The notes under the pieces are model-generated. The model was not told where the DNA came from. It did not search any database and saw only the letters and a program-made list of their open reading frames with translations. Source: an uncultured Eubacterium sp. (GTDB taxonomy: Bacteria; Bacillota; Clostridia; Lachnospirales; Lachnospiraceae). Taken from it: DNA of 18,937 bases. Position numbers and translations under genes: made by a program. Positions 6,262-12,871 of this stretch are shown piece after piece (within the stretch, counting starts at the first letter, position 1; every line of letters starts with the position of its first letter). The stretch is from the NCBI GenBank assembly GCA_910584645.1, contig CAJUAU010000010.1:1-18937 (forward strand). The letters are read 5' to 3'.

Positions 6262-7596
6262 ATGTCATATGTAGATGAGGTATTGGCTCAGCTGATCGAA
6301 AAGAATCCTGCCGAGCCGGAGTTCCATCAGGCAGCCAAAGAGGTTCTTGAATCTCTTCGCCCTGTTGTAGAAAAGAATGAAGAAAAGTTTCGTAAAGATG
6401 CATTGTTAGAGCGTCTGACCAATCCGGAAAGACAGATCAAGTTCCGGGTGCCATGGGTAGATGATAAGGGTAATGTTCAGGTAAATACCGGTTACCGTGT
6501 ACAGTTTAACAGTGCCATTGGACCATATAAAGGTGGTCTTCGTTTCCATCCTTCTGTAAATCTTGGAATCATCAAATTTCTCGGATTTGAGCAGATTTTC
6601 AAAAATTCCCTCACAGGCCTTCCAATTGGCGGTGGAAAAGGCGGATGTGATTTTGATCCCAAAGGTAAATCCGATAGAGAAGTTATGGCATTCTGCCAGA
6701 GCTTTATGACAGAACTGCAGAGACATATTGGTGCAGACACTGACGTACCAGCCGGAGATATTGGTGTAGGTGCAAGAGAGATCGGTTTCATGTACGGACA
6801 GTACAAGAGGATCCGTAACTGCTATGAAGGCGTCCTGACAGGAAAGGGACTTACTTTTGGCGGATCTCTGGCCAGAACAGAGGCAACCGGATATGGCCTT
6901 CTGTACTATACGGAAGAAATGCTCAAATGCAACGGCATTGATATTGCCGGAAAAACTATTGCAGTCAGCGGTTCTGGTAATGTTGCCATCTATGCAACCC
7001 AGAAAGCACAGCAGCTGGGTGCTAAAGTTGTTACGGTTTCCGATTCTACCGGCTGGGTATACGATCCAGAAGGAATCGATGTGGCACTTCTGAAAGAAGT
7101 AAAAGAAGTAAATCGTGCAAGACTGACAGAATATGCGGAGAAGAGATCTTCCGCCCAGTATCATGAAGGAAAAGGCGTATGGTCTGTAAAAGTTGATATT
7201 GCCCTTCCTTGTGCAACCCAGAATGAGCTTCTGATTGATGATGCCAAAGCACTGGTAGCCAACGGAGTACTGGCTGTGGCAGAGGGCGCAAATATGCCTA
7301 CCTCCATCGAAGCTACAGAATATCTGCAGGCAAATGGTGTGCTGTTTGCTCCAGGTAAGGCTTCCAATGCTGGTGGTGTGGCTACATCCGCTCTGGAAAT
7401 GTCCCAGAACAGTGAGAGACTGAGCTGGACATTTGAAGAAGTTGACAGCAAATTAAAGGATATCATGGTAAATATTTTCCATGCCTGTGATGATGCTTCC
7501 AAGAAATATGGTTTTGAGAAGAACTATGTGGCAGGAGCAAACATTGCCGGTTTTGAGAAAGTGGCAGAGGCAATGACCGCCCAGGGAATTGTCTGA
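6262..7596 (+). CDS. gdhA: Glutamate dehydrogenase, hexameric class I, probably NADP-dependent
   Basis: The 444-residue protein has the standard length of the small hexameric glutamate dehydrogenases. It interconverts glutamate and 2-oxoglutarate plus ammonia in the cytosol. The substrate-binding part shows Y-R-V-Q-F-N, G-P-Y-K90-G-G-L-R-F-H, the family active-site motif P-I-G-G-G-K126-G-G with catalytic Lys126, and D-V-P-A-G-D166. The Rossmann domain has S-G-S-G-N-V-A (236-242) followed by S260-D261-S262. This is close to the Escherichia coli NADP enzyme and unlike clostridial NAD enzymes with G-F-G-N-V-A and a different residue set there, so ammonia assimilation (EC 1.4.1.4) is the likely direction. 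Cofactor choice is inference. ATG 6262 has AAGGAGG 8 nt upstream. Monocistronic, bounded by its own promoter and terminator. Confidence 0.96.
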   Translation: MSYVDEVLAQLIEKNPAEPEFHQAAKEVLESLRPVVEKNEEKFRKDALLERLTNPERQIKFRVPWVDDKGNVQVNTGYRVQFNSAIGPYKGGLRFHPSVNLGIIKFLGFEQIFKNSLTGLPIGGGKGGCDFDPKGKSDREVMAFCQSFMTELQRHIGADTDVPAGDIGVGAREIGFMYGQYKRIRNCYEGVLTGKGLTFGGSLARTEATGYGLLYYTEEMLKCNGIDIAGKTIAVSGSGNVAIYATQKAQQLGAKVVTVSDSTGWVYDPEGIDVALLKEVKEVNRARLTEYAEKRSSAQYHEGKGVWSVKVDIALPCATQNELLIDDAKALVANGVLAVAEGANMPTSIEATEYLQANGVLFAPGKASNAGGVATSALEMSQNSERLSWTFEEVDSKLKDIMVNIFHACDDASKKYGFEKNYVAGANIAGFEKVAEAMTAQGIV

Positions 7597-7657
7597 TTAG
7601 GGAAGCATGGAGCGTATTTGGGCGAATATTATAGGGAATTAATAAAACACATTCAGG

Positions 7658-7692
7658 ATCCTCACAGAGAGTACTTTCTGTGAGGATTTTTT
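7658..7692 (+). terminator. Rho-independent terminator of gdhA
   Basis: ATCCTCACAGA (7658-7668) pairs perfectly with TCTGTGAGGAT (7677-7687), and the stem can extend inward by two or three more pairs. Six T follow (7687-7692). Confidence 0.9.
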
Positions 7693-7700
7693 CGCTCAGG

Positions 7701-7731
7701 CCGCATTTCACATCCATGAAACGGCATTTCA
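7701..7731 (+). promoter_or_regulatory. Direct repeat with 21-bp period upstream of the LytTR regulator promoter
   Basis: CnGCATTTCA occurs at 7701-7710 and 7722-7731, exactly 21 bp (two helical turns) apart, ending 11 bp before the -35 of the promoter at 7743. LytTR regulators bind imperfect direct repeats with 21-22 bp period, so an autoregulatory site is plausible, although the half-site does not match the published LytTR consensus well. TGAAA (7717-7721) between the copies makes additional inverted pairs with TTTCA. Confidence 0.35.
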
Positions 7732-7742
7732 GAACCTGTCGG

Positions 7743-7771
7743 TTGCCTGGGCGGAAAGAAAGTGGTAAAAT
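7743..7771 (+). promoter_or_regulatory. Promoter of the two-component operon
   Basis: TTGCCT (7743-7748), a 17-bp spacer and TAAAAT (7766-7771), with TG one base upstream of the -10. Transcription would begin near 7778, giving a very short leader that is mainly the AGGGGGTG ribosome-binding site of the regulator gene. Confidence 0.6.
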
Positions 7772-7794
7772 ATTATGTTCCAGGGGGTGATCAT

Positions 7795-8505
7795 GTGATT
7801 CGCATTGGGATCTGTGATGATGAAGGATATATGTCAGATTCGGTACGGACAATGGTGTCTGGTTTTTTCCGGGAAAAAAATATAGAGATTATCATTTTGC
7901 AGTTTTCTAGTGGAGAGGAATTGCTGAAATATGATAAGCAGATCGATATTTTGTTTTTGGATATCCAGATGAAGGGGATCGACGGCATGGAGACAGCAAG
8001 GAAGCTGCGCCGCCGCAAGTTTAAAGGGATTCTGATCTTTATAACGGTTTTGAAGGAAATGGTATTTCAGTCCTTTGAGGTACAGCCCTATGACTATCTG
8101 GTAAAGCCGATCGAAGAACAGTATTTTGAAAAGATGATGGAGCGGCTTCTGGGTTCCATGAAAGATGCCAGTGAGGAAAATTTGCTTGTTCAAAAGGGAT
8201 ATGAGAGCCGTATTATTCCTATCGTGGATATTGTTTTTTGTGAGATCATCGACAGAAAGATCTATCTGCATTTGGTATCTTCTGAGGTGGTTGATTATTA
8301 TGACCGGATCGAAAATCTGGAAAAAAAGCTGAACCATGGTTTTTTTCGCTGTCATAGGAGTTACCTGATCCATTTGAAGTATCTGAAGAGTTATAAAAAT
8401 GGAACTGCATACATGGAAAATGGCAGGGAGATACCTGTGTCACGCCTGCGGGGCAAAGAATTTTCCAATGTGATCCTGCAATATATGAAATGTGAAAATG
8501 AATAG
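7795..8505 (+). CDS. LytTR-family (AgrA-type) response regulator
   Basis: The 236-residue product has a receiver domain (about 1-120) with acidic pair D8-D9, phosphoacceptor D56 (L-F-L-D-I-Q-M), T84 and K104 (Y-L-V-K-P-I). A LytTR DNA-binding domain follows (about 135-236), with its characteristic F-x-R-C-H-R-S-Y-L-I-H and I-P-V-S-R segments. LytTR regulators bind paired direct repeats and often control peptide signalling, cell-surface or bacteriocin genes. I chose the GTG at 7795: AGGGGGTG lies 5-12 nt upstream and the receiver's first strand (I-R-I-G-I-C-D-D-E) starts immediately. An in-frame GTG at 7762 would lie upstream of the likely transcription start. The kinase gene starts 49 nt downstream on the same strand, so the two are probably a cognate pair. 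Target genes are not identifiable from the window. Confidence 0.9.
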   Translation: MIRIGICDDEGYMSDSVRTMVSGFFREKNIEIIILQFSSGEELLKYDKQIDILFLDIQMKGIDGMETARKLRRRKFKGILIFITVLKEMVFQSFEVQPYDYLVKPIEEQYFEKMMERLLGSMKDASEENLLVQKGYESRIIPIVDIVFCEIIDRKIYLHLVSSEVVDYYDRIENLEKKLNHGFFRCHRSYLIHLKYLKSYKNGTAYMENGREIPVSRLRGKEFSNVILQYMKCENE

Positions 8506-8554
8506 TGGAATGGTATGTTATGCTTGAAAAAGTGTTCCGGGCTGGAGGTGTGGG

Positions 8555-9910
8555 ATGTCGGATTGTATGGATTTTTTTAATATATATGTGATGGGAAGTG
8601 TTCAGATCCTTTTGGGGTTTTATTTTCTTGTCCGGTTTTTGAAAAAGAAAGTAAAATGCCTGCATTTTCTCTTGTTTGCTGCCGCCGGATTTGCCGTGAT
8701 TTGTATAATTCCTTCCGGCAGCATTGTTGATTTTGCGGTTTATGGTCTACTGCTGGTCACTGGTGGGATTTTTATATGCCACGGGGACCGGGAATCCGTT
8801 ATATTATATGCGGCACTGACAGCTGAGATCATGCAGTTGAGTTTCGGAATGATAAATTCTCTTCTGACTATTTTATACCCCTGGGTGTTCTCTTTTGATC
8901 AAAAATGGTCAGGTATCGTATTTATGGTATCTGGGAATTTTGCCTCCTGTTTTCTGGCAATTATCTGTAATTACATTGTGCTGCGGTATTTCTCCGTTTA
9001 TGAAACCACAAAAAAGAAATATGTACTTCCAGTCTTAACACCTATTGTCATGATTTTTTTCATGGAGCAGTATATTAGTTCTGTAATCTATGGGAACGTA
9101 AATATTTCAGATGGAAATGGGGCTGCATGGTATAAAAATCATATTCAGCTTTTTGTCATACAGTTCCTTGGAATGGTAAGCCTGTTCTGTATTATGTTTG
9201 CCTATAAGAAACTGTTGGAGAATTTTCATCTGAGCACAGAATTATCCCTGCTGGAACAGCAGGAACATTCTCTGAACCAGTATGTGGAGGAAGTAAAGGC
9301 CCGGTATGAAAAAACAAAGTCTTTTCGCCACGATATAAAGAACCATATTTCTGTGGTTAAGGAGCTTTTACAGAAAGGAAGATCAGAACAGGCGCTGGGT
9401 TATATAGGAGATATGGAGAGCATGACAGTGGAATTGTCATTTTCATGCAGCACGAATAATCCGGTAGTGGATATGCTGGTGGGAAATAAACTGGGAATTG
9501 CTGGCGCTTTAGGGATTGATGTCCATTGTTCCCTGATCCTTCCTTATCCTTGTCCGGTACGTGATATTGACTTCTGTGTGATCCTGTCAAATGCCCTGGA
9601 CAATGCCATCCACGCCTGCCAGCGTATGGATCATGGAGAAGAAAGGTATATCTGGGTGACGGATCGCATACAGGGAGATTTTATCTTACTGGAGGTTGAA
9701 AACAGCTTTCAAGGAGAGAATCCATCCCAAAGGGGGACGGGGCTTTCCAATATAAAAGCGGTGGCAGAAAAATACCATGGCGCCATGAGTATAAAGACAC
9801 GGGAATCCGTATTTATACTCAGTGTACTGCTGATCATTCCACAGCATTTAGAAAACAGCTCACAGCAAACCGATTCATTTGACAGGACAGACCGCCGAAG
9901 AAAATATTGA
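8555..9910 (+). CDS. Membrane sensor histidine kinase, HPK10/AgrC-like
   Basis: The 451-residue protein has a hydrophobic N-terminal half with about six to seven membrane spans (roughly 11-29, 37-53, 58-76, 82-108, 119-145, 156-174, 196-217). A coiled linker (225-255) and a cytosolic kinase core follow. The phosphoacceptor motif is S-F-R-H259-D-I-K-N-H, the H-box of HPK10 (AgrC-type) kinases. The N-box is I-L-S-N346-A-L-D-N350-A-I-H-A and the ATP-lid G-box is G394-T-G-L-S-N399. The polytopic sensor domain without a large extracellular loop is typical of kinases that sense peptides or membrane state. GGAGG 9 nt before ATG 8555 supports the start. No AgrB protease or AgrD pro-peptide gene lies nearby. 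The last ~20 residues, after the final kinase strand, are a polar basic tail of unknown role. Confidence 0.9.
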   Translation: MSDCMDFFNIYVMGSVQILLGFYFLVRFLKKKVKCLHFLLFAAAGFAVICIIPSGSIVDFAVYGLLLVTGGIFICHGDRESVILYAALTAEIMQLSFGMINSLLTILYPWVFSFDQKWSGIVFMVSGNFASCFLAIICNYIVLRYFSVYETTKKKYVLPVLTPIVMIFFMEQYISSVIYGNVNISDGNGAAWYKNHIQLFVIQFLGMVSLFCIMFAYKKLLENFHLSTELSLLEQQEHSLNQYVEEVKARYEKTKSFRHDIKNHISVVKELLQKGRSEQALGYIGDMESMTVELSFSCSTNNPVVDMLVGNKLGIAGALGIDVHCSLILPYPCPVRDIDFCVILSNALDNAIHACQRMDHGEERYIWVTDRIQGDFILLEVENSFQGENPSQRGTGLSNIKAVAEKYHGAMSIKTRESVFILSVLLIIPQHLENSSQQTDSFDRTDRRRKY

Positions 9911-9967
9911 AGGGCAGAACATCTTGTGTGAATACGCCCTATCATATAAATTCAAGGAGGCAGGCTT

Positions 9968-10447
9968 ATGTCAATGAAAGTGAGTGGAAACTATAGTGAT
10001 TCCAAAACCAGTTATGCAGAGCGGCTGAAAGCAGAACAGTCCCTTGACCAGGCAGAAAAGGCAGGGAAAACAAATAAGGCGCAGAAAGATCCAGAGGCAG
10101 TGGATAAAATACCGGTTCCACGTGATGAATATACCAGCAGCGAAAGTTCCGGGGAGAAACCAAGCGGTATGTATCATCTGGGACAGAATAAGGACGGAAG
10201 CCGGAAGATTGTCTTTGATGATCCGAAAAAATCCGGGGAAAAGTGTGTCGGCAATACGGATCAGGTGGACAGGGAGATCAAAAGGCTGAAAGAGAAACAA
10301 CAGCAGCTGGAACAGCAGATCCAGTCAGCAGCCGGGGACGAACAGAAAGTCAGGGAACTGGAGAAAAAACTGGCGCAGGTAGAGGGGGAATTGAGACAGA
10401 AAGATAATGATACATACCGGCGCCAGAATTCTTCATTTTCATTGTAG
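9968..10447 (+). CDS. Small charged coiled-coil protein, unknown function
   Basis: The 159-residue product is highly hydrophilic, with no signal peptide or membrane span. It has a Lys/Glu-rich N-terminal segment (1-45), then a segment that looks conserved in style (I-P-V-P-R-D-E-Y, K-P-S-G-M-Y, K-I-V-F-D-D-P-K-K-S). Residues about 98-145 form a strong heptad coiled coil rich in Gln/Leu/Glu/Lys, followed by a polar tail. AAGGAGG (9954-9960) is optimally placed before ATG 9968. It starts 57 nt after the kinase stop and could be the third gene of that operon; a clear terminator follows at 10483. I do not recognise a named family, though similar small proteins are common in Lachnospiraceae as hypotheticals. 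A scaffold or partner-binding role is only a guess from the coiled coil. Confidence 0.8.
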   Translation: MSMKVSGNYSDSKTSYAERLKAEQSLDQAEKAGKTNKAQKDPEAVDKIPVPRDEYTSSESSGEKPSGMYHLGQNKDGSRKIVFDDPKKSGEKCVGNTDQVDREIKRLKEKQQQLEQQIQSAAGDEQKVRELEKKLAQVEGELRQKDNDTYRRQNSSFSL

Positions 10448-10482
10448 AACAAACAGAACTGTTGCGAAAGTAGTATGGAAAT

Positions 10483-10509
10483 AAAAACTACTGTAGCAGC
10501 AGTTTTTTT
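10483..10509 (+). terminator. Rho-independent terminator after the coiled-coil gene
   Basis: AAAAACTACTG (10483-10493) pairs with CAGCAGTTTTT (10497-10507) with one A-C mismatch and a 3-nt loop, followed by T to 10509. It separates the two-component/coiled-coil unit from the DUF5688 gene. Confidence 0.75.
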
Positions 10510-10524
10510 CTTAGTTAAATCCAC

Positions 10525-10564
10525 GAAAACAAAAGAAAACTCCCAGTTGTGACGGAAAACTCCC
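10525..10564 (+). repeat. Helically phased GAAAAC repeats upstream of the DUF5688 promoter
   Basis: GAAAAC occurs at 10525, 10535 and 10555. The last two are parts of a perfect 10-bp direct repeat, GAAAACTCCC (10535-10544 and 10555-10564), with a 20-bp period. The array ends 11 bp before the -35 hexamer at 10576. It could be an operator bound by a dimer, or phased A-tracts acting as an UP-like bent element. Confidence 0.45.
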
Positions 10565-10575
10565 TTATATGATCG

Positions 10576-10604
10576 TTGCAGACAAGAAAAAATTCTGTTA
10601 GAAT
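10576..10604 (+). promoter_or_regulatory. Probable promoter of the DUF5688 gene
   Basis: TTGCAG (10576-10581), 17-bp spacer and TAGAAT (10599-10604), with TG one base upstream (extended -10). The leader to the ATG at 10740 would be ~130 nt; I see no strong hairpin in it. Confidence 0.55.
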
Positions 10605-10739
10605 TAGTGCATAGGAAATTCTTCATTTCACCTATTTCTGAAAATCTAAAATCAAATTTTTCCAGACTCAAAAAAGTGAAAAAAGGGGGTGCTTTTATCA
10701 TCGAAGAATCTCTATAAAGATAAGCGAAAGGATGATAGA

Positions 10740-11645
10740 ATGGAGTTAAAAGATTTTGCGGCGTTGATAGCCGTGGGAGCACAGGGACAACTAGGGGATC
10801 AATATGAAATATCGGATACGGTTACGATGAAAAATAATTCTACAGAGTATATCGGTATCATGTTTCAGAAAAAAACAGAAAATATAGCACCGACGATTTA
10901 TATTGAAGATTTGTATGAAAGTTACAAAGTTCAGGAAGTAACTATACAGGATGCCATAAAAGAAGTGATCGGGCGCTATGAAAAAAGCATAATGGGACTG
11001 CAGCGCATCAGCGGAATGAGTGTTGACTATGCCAGCTGTCAGGACAGGATCATATACCGGCTGGTCTCCAGAGAAAGAAATTCATTTATGCTGAAAGACA
11101 TGCCCTATATTCCTTTTCTGGATATGGCAATTACTTTTCATCTGGTGGTGTCCATCAATGATTCATGCATGCAGTCATTAAAGATTACCAGGGAACTGCA
11201 GCAGAGGTGGGGGATCTCTGTGGAGCAGCTGTTAAAGCTGGCGAAAAAGAACACGCCAGAACTGCTTCCGGCGCGGGTATGTGAACTGAGCCAGCTGATA
11301 GAGCGTTATATGGATCCGGGAGAATGGAAGCTTAAACTGGAAGAAGATTTGACAAATGAAGAAAAAATAGATATGATAGTAGTCTCGAATGAACTTGGTA
11401 TAAACGGTGCCTCGGTAGTTCTCTACGATGGTGTGATCGAAGAGATCGCCAATGAATATGATTCGGATCTGTACCTGCTTCCCAGCAGTATTCACGAAAT
11501 GATCGTAGTTCCCGTCGGGAAGGATGATCTTCATAGAACGTTTTCTTCTATGGTAAATAATATTAATCAAAGATATGTAGATGAGGATGAAGTTCTTTCA
11601 GACCGGGTATATATCTATCGCAGAGGGGAAAAGAAATTCGAGTGA
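10740..11645 (+). CDS. DUF5688-family cytosolic protein, unknown function
   Basis: The 301-residue protein has no signal peptide or membrane span. The N-terminal part matches the style of the DUF5688 family common in Lachnospiraceae: a short helix M-E-L-K-D-F, then K-N-N-S-T-E-Y-I-G-I-M-F, I-A-P-T-I-Y-I-E-D-L-Y-E-S-Y and a helix ending I-G-R-Y-E-K-S. The C-terminal part contains L-G-I-N-G-A-S-V-V-L-Y-D-G and D-L-Y-L-L-P-S-S-I-H-E-M-I-V-V-P, also seen in that family. No biochemical function is known to me. The family often occurs in multiple copies per genome. I use ATG 10740 (AAAGGA 7 nt upstream); an in-frame GTG at 10689 would overlap its own G-rich ribosome-binding sequence and add a basic stretch without family character. 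It is monocistronic and converges on the tRNA-Arg gene. Confidence 0.75.
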   Translation: MELKDFAALIAVGAQGQLGDQYEISDTVTMKNNSTEYIGIMFQKKTENIAPTIYIEDLYESYKVQEVTIQDAIKEVIGRYEKSIMGLQRISGMSVDYASCQDRIIYRLVSRERNSFMLKDMPYIPFLDMAITFHLVVSINDSCMQSLKITRELQQRWGISVEQLLKLAKKNTPELLPARVCELSQLIERYMDPGEWKLKLEEDLTNEEKIDMIVVSNELGINGASVVLYDGVIEEIANEYDSDLYLLPSSIHEMIVVPVGKDDLHRTFSSMVNNINQRYVDEDEVLSDRVYIYRRGEKKFE

Positions 11646-11663
11646 TCCAGGGCATGAAAAAAA

Positions 11664-11736
11664 TGCACCAGGAGGGACTCGAACCCCCAACCAACGGCTT
11701 CGGAAGCCGCTACTCTATCCATTGAGCCACTGATGC
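11664..11736 (-). tRNA. tRNA-Arg, anticodon CCG
   Basis: Read on the minus strand, this 73-nt region folds as a complete tRNA. The acceptor stem is GCATCAG/CTGGTGC with one T-G pair. The D-arm is GCTC...GAGT. The anticodon stem is GCGGC/GCCGT with loop TTCCGAA, so the anticodon is CCG, reading Arg codon CGG. The T-arm is GGGGG/CCCTC with loop TTCGAGT. The discriminator base is A and CCA is not encoded. Seven T (plus-strand A 11657-11663) follow directly and probably end transcription. The gene converges with the DUF5688 gene and diverges from hslO. Confidence 0.95.
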
Positions 11737-11750
11737 ATCTCTCTTATTAT
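11722..11750 (+). promoter_or_regulatory. Possible hslO promoter, overlapping the tRNA-Arg promoter
   Basis: TTGAGC (11722-11727, inside the tRNA gene), a 17-bp spacer and TATTAT (11745-11750). Its -10 overlaps the minus-strand -10 of tRNA-Arg almost exactly, so the two polymerases could not load together. It is the only good plus-strand promoter I see for hslO. Confidence 0.4.
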
Positions 11751-11774
11751 ATACAACATTCGTTAAAAAGTAAA
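11746..11774 (-). promoter_or_regulatory. Promoter of tRNA-Arg
   Basis: On the minus strand, TTTACT (plus coordinates 11769-11774), a 17-bp spacer and consensus TATAAT (11746-11751). The tRNA 5' end is 9 bp downstream of the -10, so the primary transcript has almost no leader. The -35 overlaps the first bases of the hslO duplication (from 11770). Confidence 0.65.
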
Positions 11775-11983
11775 GAAGTTTTTTATTCAGGAGGAAATTT
11801 TATGAGTGATTATATGATTCGGGCGGTAGCAGCAAAAGAACAGATCCGGTGTTTTGCCATAACTTCCAGGGAGCTTGTAAAGAAGTTTTTTATCCAGGAG
11901 GAAATTTTATGAGTGATTATATGATTCGGGCGGTAGCAGCAAAAGAACAGATCCGGTGTTTTGCCATAACTTCCAGGGAGCTT
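11770..11983 (+). repeat. 107-bp tandem duplication of the hslO ribosome-binding site and first 25 codons
   Basis: Copy 1 (11770-11876) and copy 2 (11877-11983) are identical except for T at 11787 versus C at 11894. Each includes the AGGAGG site, the ATG and 25 complete codons of hslO. The unit length is not a multiple of three, so copy 1 is out of frame with the functional gene. The near identity implies a recent event or an assembly artefact. Confidence 0.93.
11802..11912 (+). pseudogene. Truncated first copy of the hslO start; 36-codon ORF overlapping hslO by ATGA
   Basis: The first copy of the duplication keeps AGGAGG and ATG 11802. It encodes the 25 N-terminal residues of Hsp33 (M-S-D-Y-M-I-R-A-V ... 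S-R-E-L), then runs out of frame through the second ribosome-binding site (V-K-K-F-F-I-Q-E-E-I-L) and stops at TGA 11910-11912. That stop overlaps the true hslO ATG (11909-11911) as ATGA, the classic translational-coupling geometry. The peptide itself cannot fold as Hsp33; if translated it would act as an upstream ORF that feeds ribosomes to hslO. Confidence 0.8.
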
Positions 11984-12787
11984 GTAGAAGAAGCCAGGCG
12001 TCGTCACAATACCAGTCCGGTGATCACGGCCGCACTGGGCAGGCTGCTGTCTGGAGGAGCGATGATGGGAGCGATGATGAAGGGGGAGAAAGATCTCTTG
12101 ACCGTAAAGATTGATTGTTCCGGACCTGTAAAAGGAATCACCGTAACTGCAGATGCCAGAGGAAATGTCAAAGGCTTTCCTCTGGTTCCCCAGGTCCTGC
12201 TTCCGGCAAGCAGCGCCGGAAAACTGGATGTGGGACGGGCCGTGGATCTGGGAGTCCTGACAGTGATCCGGGATATGGGCTTAAAAGAGCCTTATAGTGG
12301 AAGCATAAATCTTGTTTCCGGAGAAATTGCTGAAGATCTCACCTATTATTATGCTGTCTCAGAACAGACACCATCATCTGTAGCTCTGGGAGTTTTGATG
12401 AACAAAGACAATACGGTGCGGGAAAGCGGCGGCTATATGATACAGCTTATGCCGGATGCTTCGGAAGAAGTGATCTCAGCATTGGAAGAACGTCTCAAAA
12501 ACATTGAGCCGGTGACTACGATGTACACAAAAGGACATACCCCTGAATCCATGCTGGAATATATTCTGGATGGATTTGATCTGGAGATCACTGAAAAAAT
12601 TCCGGCCCGGTTTCATTGTGGGTGCTCTAAAGAGCGGGTGAGAAAAGCTCTTGCTGCCATAGGAAAAAAGGAATTGGAATCGCTGATCGAGGAGGGAAAG
12701 CCTGTTGAGATGAACTGTCATTTCTGTAATTCAGATTATTCTTTTGAGGCAGAGGAACTCATCGAGATAAAAAACTCCTTAAAATGA
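11909..12787 (+). CDS. hslO: Redox-regulated chaperone Hsp33
   Basis: The 292-residue product has the full Hsp33 length and layout: an N-terminal substrate-binding core (G-G-A-M-M-G-A-M-M-K about 49-58 and G-N-V-K-G-F at 85-90 are typical), a linker, and the C-terminal redox switch with zinc cysteines C237-G-C239 and C270-H-F-C273. In Hsp33 these four cysteines hold zinc when reduced; oxidation plus unfolding stress releases zinc and activates holdase activity in the cytosol. I place the start at ATG 11909 (AGGAGG at 11896-11901). The frame is open upstream to 11849, but only because it reads the duplication out of register. Its 5' end overlaps the truncated copy and its upstream region is shared with tRNA-Arg. 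No clear terminator follows; a strong promoter for the next gene begins at 12788. Confidence 0.96.
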   Translation: MSDYMIRAVAAKEQIRCFAITSRELVEEARRRHNTSPVITAALGRLLSGGAMMGAMMKGEKDLLTVKIDCSGPVKGITVTADARGNVKGFPLVPQVLLPASSAGKLDVGRAVDLGVLTVIRDMGLKEPYSGSINLVSGEIAEDLTYYYAVSEQTPSSVALGVLMNKDNTVRESGGYMIQLMPDASEEVISALEERLKNIEPVTTMYTKGHTPESMLEYILDGFDLEITEKIPARFHCGCSKERVRKALAAIGKKELESLIEEGKPVEMNCHFCNSDYSFEAEELIEIKNSLK

Positions 12788-12816
12788 TGGACAAATACGG
12801 GATAAATTGATATAAT
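12788..12816 (+). promoter_or_regulatory. Sigma-A promoter of the membrane-anchored PDPN-repeat protein
   Basis: TGGACA (12788-12793, beginning on the base after the hslO stop), 17-bp spacer and consensus TATAAT (12811-12816). A weaker second pair, TTGGCA (12821-12826) with TACTAT at 16-bp spacing, lies just downstream. Confidence 0.7.
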
Positions 12817-12871
12817 TTGTTTGGCACGATATCTTTACAGTTTACTATAAAAGGATAAGAAGGTTGATTCT

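Noticed and set aside
6406..7164. Minus-strand 252-codon open frame inside gdhA
   Set aside because: It lies wholly antisense to a well-conserved glutamate dehydrogenase, is Cys/Phe/Ile-rich without family character and lacks a ribosome-binding site.
7606..7641. 11-codon ORF downstream of gdhA, considered as a signalling pro-peptide
   Set aside because: Too short, lies before the gdhA terminator, and has no AgrD-like or other pro-peptide features.
7762..7794. Earlier GTG start for the LytTR regulator
   Set aside because: It lies upstream of the predicted transcription start and would add residues before the receiver domain; GTG 7795 has a well-placed AGGGGGTG.
11849..11908. In-frame N-terminal extension of hslO
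   Set aside because: The extra residues come from reading the first copy of the duplication out of register; the real start at 11909 has a perfect AGGAGG.
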